Shown: piece after piece, positions 23,321-33,800 of the stretch
Position numbering within the stretch: position 1 is the stretch's first letter
Layout: each line of letters starts with the position of its first letter
Source: Phorcus lineatus
Taxonomy: Eukaryota > Mollusca > Gastropoda > Trochida > Trochidae
DNA: 64,000 nt
Reading direction: 5' to 3'
NCBI GenBank assembly: GCA_921293015.1
Contig: OV121081.1
Location: forward strand, 69,643,022-69,707,021
Made by a program: the position numbers and the translations under genes
The notes under the pieces: generated by a model
What the model was told of the DNA's origin: nothing
The model's input: only the letters and a program-made list of their open reading frames with translations
The model's database searches: none

Positions 23321-24282
23321 AAGATAACAAGAAAGAAAGTAACAGGAGAGAAAATTAATCACTTTAATTTTTTTGGATACAATTAATGACCCCCAATTTT
23401 TTGGAAAAAGGGGCTGACTGAGAGATACAATAGGGCACATGATTTCTGCAAAATTACACATTTTCCATTGGCACCGAAACTAATTTCTTGACCAGTAACA
23501 GGAGAGAAAAATAAAAAAGTACTCCTCGCCAACTGCACAATGTAGATCAGAAAATAAACCATAAAAACAGTTGAGCTTGAGCACATGTCCACCATGTTGA
23601 AGAACAGGAAGCGCCTTGATAATGGCACCAGCCTCACTTTCAAATCAGGGAGCAGCTGTTATTTTATTAGGGTTATTGATAAAAAGTAACAGGAAGGAAT
23701 CAAACCTTGTGACACACATTTCTCATACTTTTTTCAATCAAACCATGCAATGATATGTTTTAATGTTTATCCAAGAGAAAGACATAAAAAGGTAGATTCA
23801 TAATATGTAGAACTTTAAAAAATATAATAATTTTATCCTTGTTGGAATCATTGTCAAAGTTCACTTTTTCAGCTTGTGACGGCCATTTTTTAGACATACT
23901 CAAAGTGATAAATTGTCAATATTTAAAATATATCATTATGTTTATCAAGTTTAAAGTATTTTTCAAAAAAACATATCTATAACCTATCAGGAAAAAACAT
24001 GAAAATTTTCTTCAAATTAATTGATAATGTCAAGTACAACATGTTGGACAGAAATTCGCACGATTTTTGAAAATGACCCATATAAACAATCATATATACA
24101 TATATACAAATATGTATGCACCTGAGGGCAGTGTTCGTAGATATTTCATGTCTGATTTTATATAAACATATATATACAAAGTCAAGTATACACCTGCACA
24201 AAGGAAATTGCAAAATTTCAGATTTCAGAAAATTCATGAAACCCATTCTGTGAGTGGAATCATATACTTTCTTTAACTCATT
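23321..24282. other. AT-rich stretch with three more GTAACAG motifs
   Basis: GTAACAGGA(G/A)(A/G)GAA occurs in plus orientation at 23339, 23495 and 23686. Otherwise no gene. Minus-strand frames at 23383-23643 and 23977-24246 show no domain. Confidence 0.45.
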
Positions 24283-24427
24283 AACACCGAGACAGCTTCA
24301 CGGTTCAACGTCTGGGCTGCTGACCACAGACGCTGCTCGATGTAGCGAAACCAATTAGGTCAAAGCATATCGGCGAGTGTTGAACGGAAACTGTCTAGGC
24401 TTGTACCATAAAGTCTTGATTGTTTTA
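24283..24427 (-). other. Possible coding remnant, unidentified
   Basis: A locally GC-richer block. Its minus-strand translation is open for about 45 codons except for one TGA, and includes NWFRYIEQRLWSAAQTLNRE. It looks more protein-like than the surrounding DNA, but I recognise no family. Low confidence. Confidence 0.2.
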
Positions 24428-25136
24428 TTGTTTCATGAAGATCAAATGCAGGTGCTGAATATGGATACTTTACAGGAATATAACAGGTGAAATTTCACCA
24501 TTGAGTTTTTATCTTGCGGTCCGATTTCATTTCATAAACATATTCAAAGATGATCATAAGAATGAAAGAGAATGAAATTGTTTTCATTGTCTCACCAAAT
24601 TCTATTGACAAGTAAACTGCATAAGATATCGCACCTTCTATATTGGTCTTATATGCGTTTGTCAATCTTCATGTTAGAATGTCTTTCTCAATCTACCACT
24701 ACAGTGATTTGATGGCGGCATATTGTTTACACGTAACATTCCTCATATTTTCACATATGTTGATTTACATGCATTTTTATTTGTAGATACAAATACTGCA
24801 TGTTTACACACCATGTTAAGTATATACAGTATGTCAATATTTAAACTATATGAATCATAATTAAGAATAATGGAAATGATATCATAATTTAAGAGATAGA
24901 ACATAAGTAACATTAACGAATGTAAAAGTAGTCGAATTATTAGATAGAAATATATTCATATGAAGAATTGACTTGTTGTTGACATACCTATTAAAAGTGC
25001 ATGTTACATCACTTCACAGGTTAGCTATATTTTTAAGTGTTTCATTCTGTTGGGACGACATCGACTCCAAGTATAATTTAACATGTGCAAAATATATGTA
25101 CCGCGAATTAAATCAAATATTTGAACTCAAAAGAAT

Positions 25137-25991
25137 AGGTAGGTAGGTAGGTGGATTTAAGGGCGACGTTGGGCCTTTAACGCTAGGCATTTAAAGTAGT
25201 GGTTAAAATGAAATTAAAATATAAACATTTAAAATTTATATGCTATCATATTTACCTGTATTCTTGACAAAATCTAAAAGTGATCTCTGAACAATGCCAA
25301 ACATTAGATTTTCTCCAAGAATAGATCTCAATGAGAAGACGTTGGATTTAGAGATAACAACCTCTCTCATGACTTCACGTTGATTTTTATGACCTTCACA
25401 TTCTATCAGAAAATGGAAGACTGTTTCTGGGCTATTGGTAAAACAGTTGATACATAATGGCGATACACCTTTGTCTAATATATGCCTGTAAGCATTTAAA
25501 CCACAATGGCTCAAACGAGTGAGGATGATTTCTTCTCTTCGATTTTGTCGTCGGATTTTGATATGATTCTTAACCATTGGGCATGAACTCTACATATGCC
25601 TTGCAGTGCTGCCACAATCCCAGTCATTCTGCCACTGTTTATCAATTGCCTTATTTATGATTGGATAGATGTCTTTTGGAATTGGACAGATATCATCAAT
25701 ATCAATTTGAAATTTAGTTAGTGATGACTTAGCAAGATGATCAACCTTCTCGTTTCCAACCAGTCCAACATGAGCAGGAACCCGTACTATATCGCAGCTT
25801 ATATAAGTTTCATTCAACATTGTGTCAAGATGTAAAATGTCATATAAAATGTCACTGCGTTGCCCATATACACCTGATTGTATAGCTTGGACTGCCGCCT
25901 CAAAAGAATACAAATAGGATTGAATTGTCATCTTTACAAAGTAACTATTTTTCATATGGAAGATTTCATCAAAAGTCGAATGCATTAATTA
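25137..25991 (-). pseudogene. LINE-B: 3' part of a non-LTR retrotransposon with RNase H domain
   Basis: Two minus-strand frames (25590-25985 and 25236-25577) are in the same phase, separated by a single TAG at 25590-25592. The first holds the end of an RNase H domain (VPAHVGLVGNEKVDHLAK). The position where a TDS-type catalytic Asp is expected reads YSFEAA, so the Asp appears lost. The second starts with the usual post-RNase H region (ILTRLSHCGLNAYRH) and ends in a CCHC zinc motif (C-x2-C...H-x4-C). A 3' untranslated region runs to about 25153, followed by the tail (ACCT)n (TAGG on plus, 25139-25152). The element is 5'-truncated. Looks like the I/Nimb or jockey superfamily. Confidence 0.85.
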
Positions 25992-27335
25992 CAGGTGATA
26001 ATTGTGAATATGTATAGAATGATGGGCGTAGCTCCATGAAGAAAATTGTCCAATGAGGTAACCTAAACTTTATTCTACAATTGTTACGTGACAAAGATTA
26101 GCGGAGCGTATACAGGTGAATCCTACATGATTCTTACTGTATCGGTTTTTCGTCAAAAGAGACTGACTTTATTGCATCGAATAAACAGGTTATTGCCGTT
26201 TAGTGACTTGAATAACCCAGCGCTCTGATAAATAAATAATGCAAGCTATGTGCAGGTGCGTATGTATCCATTCAATGGCAGACAGGGGCGTGGATCTATT
26301 AAGCATATTGTCGAATAAAAAACATGTATATGCTAAATCTATAATTGTTACAGGACCGTTATTGACCGTGCTTGATATACAATGCGCTCAGCATGTTTAG
26401 TAATTAAAATGTTATATTAATAATAGTATTCAAAGTAGAATAGCACTTGCGATCAAAATATCAATTACATGCAATAATCAAATTGATAGGTCATGACATA
26501 AGACTAAAGTGATGCATTCAAGAAGTAGTTAAAAGTTAAAATCAAAGTGTAACTTTCAATAGCCTCAAATTCTTCACAAAGGATTTATGAATAGATGTAC
26601 ATAAATGTATATTATTACGCTTTCTTTCGTTTCGTCTTAGATATATGAATTCAATGCGTTTTACAGAGCAGATGTATCTAACACTGTTCCAAAATTGGTA
26701 ACTTCACAAAGACTCCAATCGTTTCATCTGATTTAATAAACCTTATTTTTTAAGTATTTATTTTTCCCTTTCAAGACCCACATATGCAGAATGTTTTCAT
26801 TTACCAAACGTATTATATTTTTGCACAAAGAGCAACGATTTTCAATTCTTCTTGCTTTACTGAGGATAGCATCATACTTAAGAAACTAGTTTTCTTCATT
26901 TACTATATTGAAATCTATATGCCTACACCCTGAGAAAAACATTTATGAGATGACTATAACTATGGTTCTTAATAATTGTTATGGCAACTAGATTTGACAA
27001 CATTTTCTACATTAATAAAGATATTATATTCCAGTTTTGTATCCGACTTCAATCCCCATTTTCATAAAGACAATACATTCAAGTAAATAAAACACCAAAC
27101 AGAGGTACGATGCGTCCTTTAATTAAAAAGATATAACAGTTCAAAGCGCGTAGAAATTGGCCAACTCAAAAGCCTGCAGTATAAATTCATATCTCTTTAG
27201 ATTAGTCGCAGAATTTAATAATTCAAACCCCATTAACTGTTTGAATTTTTAGTATTTGATTGCATATGGGGTTGAAAAATTCATCGGGTTGAACTAAATA
27301 GTTATTTCAACATGTTGGAGACTATAATGAAATAA

Positions 27336-27340
<5 letters not shown>
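25992..27340. other. No gene seen; AT-rich intergenic sequence
   Basis: No frame over 60 codons, no repeat noticed. Confidence 0.5.

Positions 27341-27372
<32 letters not shown>
27341..27372. repeat. (AT)n microsatellite left of the MITE
   Basis: About 16 AT dinucleotides running directly into the TA that flanks the MITE at 27374. Confidence 0.9.
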
Positions 27373-27373
<1 letters not shown>

Positions 27374-27375
<2 letters not shown>

Positions 27376-27611
27376 TAAAAAACAAAAGTCTGGAAATGAT
27401 TTAAATCCCTGACCGGTTTCACACTATTCAGTGATCATCATGGGGTCTTTATGACGTTGCCATGCTATGACGTCACAGAACAAGGGGCGCATAACTCTTG
27501 ACAATCGATGCGTACCCACAGATTGGTGACGTCATTACTTTACATGATGATCACTGAATAGTGTGAAACCGGTCGGGGATTTAAATCATTTCCAGACTTT
27601 TGTTTTTTATC
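27374..27611. mobile_element. 238-bp MITE with 69-bp near-perfect terminal inverted repeats
   Basis: The left arm 27374-27442 (starting GATAAAAAACAAAAGTCTGG) and right arm 27543-27611 are reverse complements with one mismatch. TA flanks both ends (27372-27373 and 27612-27613), as expected for Tc1/mariner-type insertion (known for that superfamily; assignment inferred). The 100-bp centre carries two CRE-type TGACGTCA sites (in TATGACGTCACAG and GGTGACGTCATTA). No coding sequence. The near-identity of the arms suggests recent origin or homogenisation. Confidence 0.85.
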
Positions 27612-27647
27612 TATTTATTACTTGAACTATGAAGAAGTTTTTTTGTG

Positions 27648-27650
<3 letters not shown>

Positions 27651-27679
<29 letters not shown>
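27651..27679. repeat. (AT)n microsatellite right of the MITE
   Basis: About 14 AT dinucleotides, 38 bp downstream of the MITE. Confidence 0.9.
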
Positions 27680-27682
<3 letters not shown>

Positions 27683-29556
27683 TGACAGGTTTGTAGTTTG
27701 TTACATTACTAGTTTTGGGGTATATATATCATTTGTTTTGGTGCTGATTACTCTAAGGATACATACAAAAATGTGGGCAAGTCACTTATGTCTGTATGTT
27801 GACACTACAGTTTGGGTTATAACATTTATGAAAAATTAAAATTTCTTGCTACAGCGTCATTTTAGAAGCAACAAAAAGTAAAAGAGCTGCCCCGGAGAAA
27901 CATTTACCATTTTATGTAGCCTTACAATGGATAACTTATAACCTATTATATATCGATAAACATTGCAGAATGAAATAAGATATTTAGTAATACAGATTTG
28001 TTAATATATTGTCATGTGTCACGTGTATTGACAAACCTAATTACCTTCATCAAGTTTCAATAAAGGCTGTTGATCATGGGTGAGGATAAAGTTTAGACAG
28101 GATAACTAATCAGTGCCTTGTGTATTACCTATTGGAAATGTGCCAGGTGCTGAGGTCATTAAGTTTATTGCTTAATTGCCATAATGTACAGGTGTGTGGC
28201 ATTTCATGTAGACTTTTAGGTAATAACTTTATGACTATATTGTCTGGTGTGAAAAAGTAGTGTTAGGTAACTAAAAACCTCTCTCTGATAAAATACCGGT
28301 ACTAAAGTACTGAAGGAAATGGAAATAATATGCTTTTCAGCGTAAATATTTTTATTTGGTTGAAATAGTTAAAACTGAAAAAGAATTTCATATTTACGAT
28401 ACATTTCCAAGCAGGCTTTAACTTACATCACAATCAACAAGAAATGTTGTGTTGTTATTGACAATATTGGCCTACGTCACTCTAGATTAGTACCAGACTC
28501 TTTATCTCAAACACTGACCGTTACTCACAATAATCTGTATCCTTACTATGAAAAATACATTAGTACGTAACTCTAAGTTTTTATGAAGGTGGCAAATTGC
28601 GAATCAAGAGGTACATTTACTAAACACATCAAAGATTTGATCTTCATTATCACTAATAACTGAATAATAAGGCGAAAAACAGCTGCTCGGAACATCGTAT
28701 CCCGAGAGATAGACCATCGAAAGCGGGATCTCATCGTTACATTCATGCAAAGCAGAACAAGTAGTAACAAGTATTCTACATATACAATGGTCAATCAACT
28801 ACACAGGGGGATAGTTGATTTGTCGAGGTGTTCAAACAAAAAACAGTCACAATAGCGGCAGATATCAGTTTGGGTTCACTCGATCGGCATGATCGGAGAT
28901 TAACAACCCAAACAAACAGCAACAACAACAGATAATTAATGTCAAACAGAATATGTCGATGTATTGATATTAATAGCTTTGGTGACATAGGGCCTTTTTT
29001 ATAAGTACAATCAGTGAAAATATATACGTTCACGACCGCTGGAATCTATAATGTAAACAATGACACAGATCAGCCAGTCGTTAACGAGTCCTGTCTATGT
29101 CGTCACAACCCCCCTAGCACCTGATTGGCTAATAAAACGTTTCGCGTCTGTTTTCCGGAAGTGTTTATAAAACACTTTTTTTCTGCTATTTTCAGGTGGA
29201 TGTGAACCTAAATAGTTGTTGATATTTTTTCTTAACTGTGTTATGAAGTATTTCCGCTAATCGCACCCCCTATGTGGATATATTATCTTTAAAGAAGGCT
29301 TCTTTATTTTTTTCCTTTTTCCTGGATGACAGGTTTTTTAAAGGTAGCCTGTATGCATATCCACAACATCATTTTGAAATTGGTAGGTCTACAAAACTTT
29401 ATTATAGATTTTGTCACTGATCTGCATTATTATTTTAAAGAAAGAACAGTAACAGTATGTTTCACGTGTATGGGCTACATTTACTACTATTACAATATTA
29501 ATTGATGAATGGAAATTTTACATTCATTTGGATATTAAACGAAATTAGTTAACCCA
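27680..29556. other. No gene seen; possible promoter-like block near 29100
   Basis: Short minus-strand frames only. At about 29121-29180 an inverted CCAAT box (GATTGGCTAATAAAACG), an ETS-like CCGGAAGTG and a TATA-like TTATAAAA lie within 60 bp. No downstream coding sequence supports a transcription unit. Confidence 0.3.
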
Positions 29557-29570
29557 CCCCCCCCCCCCCC
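29557..29570. repeat. Poly(C) tract
   Basis: Fourteen C in a row (G on minus), preceded by AACCCA. Confidence 0.9.
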
Positions 29571-30966
29571 TCTTGCCACGCTCCGCTCTATTTGAAGAAA
29601 AGAGGCTTGACTGTCTGATTGCTTGTGATTGTATAAAGGTGTTTTATGACCGCAAAATGCTTATTGGCGGGGAACTAACAAAAGGAGTATAATTGCGCGG
29701 GACTACTTGAAGTCATCGGATTAAATTGACGACACATACACACGTAAAATATTTACTGGTATAGGTATTCCTTATATACATGGCACTCTGTATTGACTAA
29801 CCACCGGAGGTATCTAACCCTTTGGTGGGGTTGGAATACACATCAAAAAAGGACTAAGGTACGAGAGGGTTTAGTGCAAGTAGGACCCTACATATTAATT
29901 TTATCTCTTGCGCAAAAGGTGTAATAATCCTTGTAAGTCCTTTTTCTAATTGAAGGCGATAAGTTTCATTGTATTTATGGTGACGGAAAATAAATTTGAC
30001 AAATTGCACGAACAAACTTTTCAGTCAAAAGCAGCACTATCTTTGCATGTGAAGTTTAACTATGCGAATCCATTACCTTCCCTGAACGATTAGAACGTGA
30101 TAAAAGAAAAATTGTTGCTAGTGGTTTTTGCTTGATTCTTGATAATTTCTTCGACTAGACTACTACAGAGGATCGGGTTGAGTAACGAGATGTTTGACCT
30201 CTTAAGATAGTACATTTGGCATAAGTAAATGTTTATTTGTGAAATTTTGGTTAATAATGACATTAAAATAATTTGCTTCTGCCCCGTTGAAGACGGCTTC
30301 AGTATAAAAGTATTTGGCCGTTCTGCCTATAAATTGTTACTTATTCTGTATATATCGTATCCCCTAAACTTTTGTACACCTTTTCTGTTCCTTAATCCTG
30401 TATATATATTCCTGTTATCGTCAAAACAAAGTGCTTTATTTGGCTTCAGGTGAAAATGATTGTTTTATTTAGTTTAAGTCGACTTTACATACCATATTGA
30501 AAATAAAATATAAATGCATATTATCCTACTTCAATCGTTAAAATTTTCAATTTCCGGCCTTATCAAAAGGGTAACTTTGATAATTCTATTAATTCAGAAA
30601 CTGTTTGGTAACATAACATATTTCAAGTTTCACGTTATTCATTATTATTGTCCTATTATTTTATATTCAAACACTTGTAACCATACTGAAACTGTATTAT
30701 AAGAAAAGAATAGAAGTATTAAACAGCTTTAACTTTATACTTACTGCCTTTACATGTAGAGATATAAGATGCATGTTAAGTTACAGTTCTACATCCTGTT
30801 ATTGCCGCTTGTCACTTTATTTAAGTTTCTCTATTTTGTTTTGAAAAATCAGTGAAAGAAAGTTACTGAACGGTAATGGAACACATGCTTCGAATACATG
30901 TATATTCTTATTTCATCTGTTGCAGCAATAAGACACAAATGAGTCTAGGCGAAATGTGAATACGCT
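29571..30966. other. No gene seen; AT-rich intergenic sequence
   Basis: Frames 30229-30453 and 30514-30702 are hydrophobic AT-driven frames without motifs. Confidence 0.5.
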
Positions 30967-31145
30967 GACAGGGCAAATGCCACCCGGACAAATGCCACCC
31001 GGACATAATCCACCCGGACAATTGCCACCAGGACAAATGCCACCTAGGACAAATGCCACCTAGGACAAATGCCACCTAGTTTTTTTTAATATTACAAGAC
31101 AAAAATAAAGTTATGTTTTTAATATTACATGAAGCAATATATACC

Positions 31146-31700
31146 TTTGATTTAAACATATTTTATTCATGAAATAATACATGAACGAATTGGTCAACAA
31201 GCTCCGAAGAGCTTATATTAAGGCCGCTCCAATGCAATTTCATATATACAGATATACAAACAGATGTAAGATATACGTCAAATCATAATTCAAATTCAAA
31301 GATATATACAGAGATAATGCATTTCTACCAATTTCTACCAATTTGGCAGTCATTATTTTAAAGTGTTATTGGGGAATTTTAAATCGATCGGATTTAGTGA
31401 TATAATTATGAATAGACTTTAATAATAAAGTTTGTTCATTGATTGTGAGCAATGCACATCCCCGTAGTTCCGTATTGATAGAAAATCCTTTCGAAAAGAA
31501 GAATGATTGATTTCTTAAGTGTATATACTTTTGGCATATGGAAAAATAGTGTACTGCATTTTCGGTCGGGTGACCGCATGAGCATGCAGGGCTGTCAATG
31601 ATATATCTGTTAAATTTTGGCATTCAAATCACTACAATGAAGCCTGAGGCGAGAATGAATAATCTGACAAATTCTTGACCCAAAATTAAGAAAGGAAACA
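31146..31700 (-). pseudogene. LINE-A-like 3' fragment, second copy
   Basis: The minus-strand frame 31366-31623 encodes the same C-terminus as LINE-A (FNRYIIDSPACSCGHP, then H-x4-C). The preceding residues (RICQIIHSRLRL in LINE-A) are found in another frame just upstream, so there is a frameshift near 31618-31625. Homology fades at about 31700. The 3' untranslated sequence matches LINE-A closely down to the terminal GTTTAAATCAAA (minus strand, about 31146). The copy is severely 5'-truncated. It sits 67 bp from the left arm of the second foldback element. Confidence 0.8.
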
Positions 31701-32783
31701 TATCAATGTAGATACTTACAAATACCGTAAAAAATGTGTTCCTTATAACGTCACGATTGCCAGGTATATCAAGTATTAGTAAATCTAGTAAACTTATATC
31801 TTGCGTGTTCGCTATCATCCTAATTGTATGATGATACAGCACTATCTTCAATGAATAAGAGAATAAACAATAATAAGAATGATGTTCGTTATAAATGCCC
31901 TCATCCATACATCTCATGTATGTATTTTTAAGATTATTGAAAAATAATAAATTTATATTCTTTGAATACACAGAAATGAACGTAACTAAAATAACTTTCA
32001 ATGAGTGTCCAAATAGAAGCAAAGTTGCAAATCCGTCTGCTTGGCAACAGCAGTTGTTTTTAAGGATCAAACCAAAAGTCACCATGACCTTAAAAATCAA
32101 CCTCCAATCACAATTAACCAATTATGATTTTGTATATTAGGAGTAACAATCTACACAATATACCCTCATCTTGCAATATACGAGTCTGCAAATCGACAAA
32201 ACTGTCATATCGATGCAAATATTGACATATGTAAACCACATCATTGTTTTATGGCTTTCATTTGTGTTTCATAATGATCCTTATTTTCAAATTTCCAAAA
32301 TTTAGTTATGTGGTAAATATAATATTGAATACAATAGCCAAACCAAATATTGTTTCTATCCATTAGTGAAGAATAGAAAAAAGTATTAGCAAATTGAACT
32401 ATTTTAAAAATAGATCAAACCAGAACAGAGGAGCCAAGTCCACAGAACTATCAACAACATTGTTAACAAAAGTAGGAGGTGTTTTATACCAGCCAAACCA
32501 AGTGTATGGCGTCACTACATCTAAAGATTACTAGTATATCTCTGAATGTTATGTCATTTAGTTTGATTATAAGGGGTTAGCACTTCCTTAAAAGAACTAT
32601 TAGATATATATATATATTGAACATGGAATCAACCGAAGTTGTAGATTAATTTTAGTTATTGAGATAAACTCAGTTTTAATTTTTAGTGAGATTGAGAAAA
32701 AGAACAGTTCTGTGTTTCATATATTATGTTCAACTAGTAATTTCATGAATATTATCTTTTTTTCTTCTTTTTTTAAGATATTG
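31701..32783. other. Loop of the second foldback element, no gene recognised
   Basis: A long hydrophobic minus-strand frame (31624-32121, 165 codons) crosses into the LINE in the wrong frame, so it is at least partly accidental. No transposase motif. Confidence 0.45.
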
Positions 32784-33282
32784 GGTGGCATTTGTCCTAG
32801 GTGGCTTTTGTCTGGGTGGCATTTGTCCTAGGTGGCATTTGTCCTAGGTGGCATTTGTCCTGGTGGCAATTGTCCGGGTGGGTTATGTCCGGGTGGCATT
32901 TGTCCGGGTGGCATTTGTCCTAGACCCGTAATGATCAAGTGTGTGCGTTCAAGCGTTACAGTGTATAATATTGAACCTTACTTCAATAAAATTAAAACAG
33001 CCTGTTTAGAAAATTCCCTTCTGATTCTAATTAAAACAAATATTTTAAAAGCTACAGGTTAAAACAAACACTTGATATTGATAAATATAATAATGTTAAT
33101 AGTAAAGTGACAATGTAATTTCAGGAATATGATAGTAGAAGGTATCAAAGATACTAGTATGATGTATTACTTTTTTTTAAGGAAAATCTTCATGCTTGTC
33201 TATTCTTGAAGGTTCTGAGAAGAATTACCATAAGATGATTAACCTTGCATTCTTCCACTCTTGCCTACTCTTGCCACCAGGA

Positions 33283-33482
33283 GGGGATCCGGTATGGTAT
33301 CCGTCTCCGGATCCTAGTATTCTTATCTTCTTATTCTTATCCGGTAGAGAATCCGGTGGTGTCCGTCCGGATCTAGGATCCGGTGAGGGATCCGGCTCCG
33401 GATCCCAGTATACCATGTTTGCGAGGATCCGGGGGATCCGGCAAGCGATCCGGCTAACGGATTCAGGGTATATCCACCCTGT
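33283..33482 (-). repeat. GGATCC-dense dispersed repeat, copy 2 (inverted relative to copy 1)
   Basis: Seven GGATCC sites in 200 bp, ending in the hairpin AGGGTATATCCACCCT. It is the reverse complement of 21448-21675 with internal rearrangements: copy 1 has an extra block of GGATCCGG words, and copy 2 has an extra ATAAGAATAAGAAGATAAGA stretch. Lies 357 bp right of the second foldback element. Confidence 0.7.
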
Positions 33483-33689
33483 AATAGTCTTAACATGATA
33501 CATGTTTTTTCTGACGAATGAACTAAAGGAATCAGGAAGAAGTTAATACTCTACAACATTCAGCCTACTCATATGCTTCAGGCGCAACATTATTCATTTA
33601 CACTGACCTATCGCCATAGATCAGCTTCCAGCATGACAGCAAAGTGATGGGGTTCGGGTGATAATTTATAGCTCTGTGAGTCGGTATAA

Positions 33690-33800
33690 GAAATATGCTC
33701 GCCTTGTCATCAATGAATAAAACATCTATTGAATGGGTATCACAGATTCATATGCCCTGTTGAGTTCGTGGCGTTGGGTTAATCTGTTTCCAGGTCAATG
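33690..33800. repeat. Dispersed repeat family E, copy 2
   Basis: Contains CATATGCCCTGTTGAGTTCG and flanking words matching 5630-5760. Confidence 0.4.

Larger units (their letters stand above)
30967..32925. mobile_element. Second foldback element with 15-bp repeat arms
   Basis: The left arm 30967-31079 is a tandem of GGACAAATGCCACCC-type 15-16 bp units; the right arm 32784-32925 is its reverse complement. From the outside inward both arms hold the same order of variants: two ACAAATGCCACCCGG, one ACATAA(T/C)CCACCCGG, one ACAATTGCCACCAGG, then units with CCTAGG. The arms are therefore one inverted duplication, not independent expansions. The right arm has about two extra inner units. The loop (31080-32783) holds a LINE-A-like 3' fragment. 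No transposase and no clear target-site duplication. Confidence 0.7.

Noticed and set aside
31624-32121. 165-codon hydrophobic minus-strand frame
   Set aside because: Its last part reads the LINE-A-like fragment in the wrong frame and the rest has no motif, so at least the end is accidental.
32832-33062. Gly/Cys/Pro-rich frame
   Set aside because: Starts in the 15-bp repeat of the foldback arm; the CPGG repeat reflects the period.
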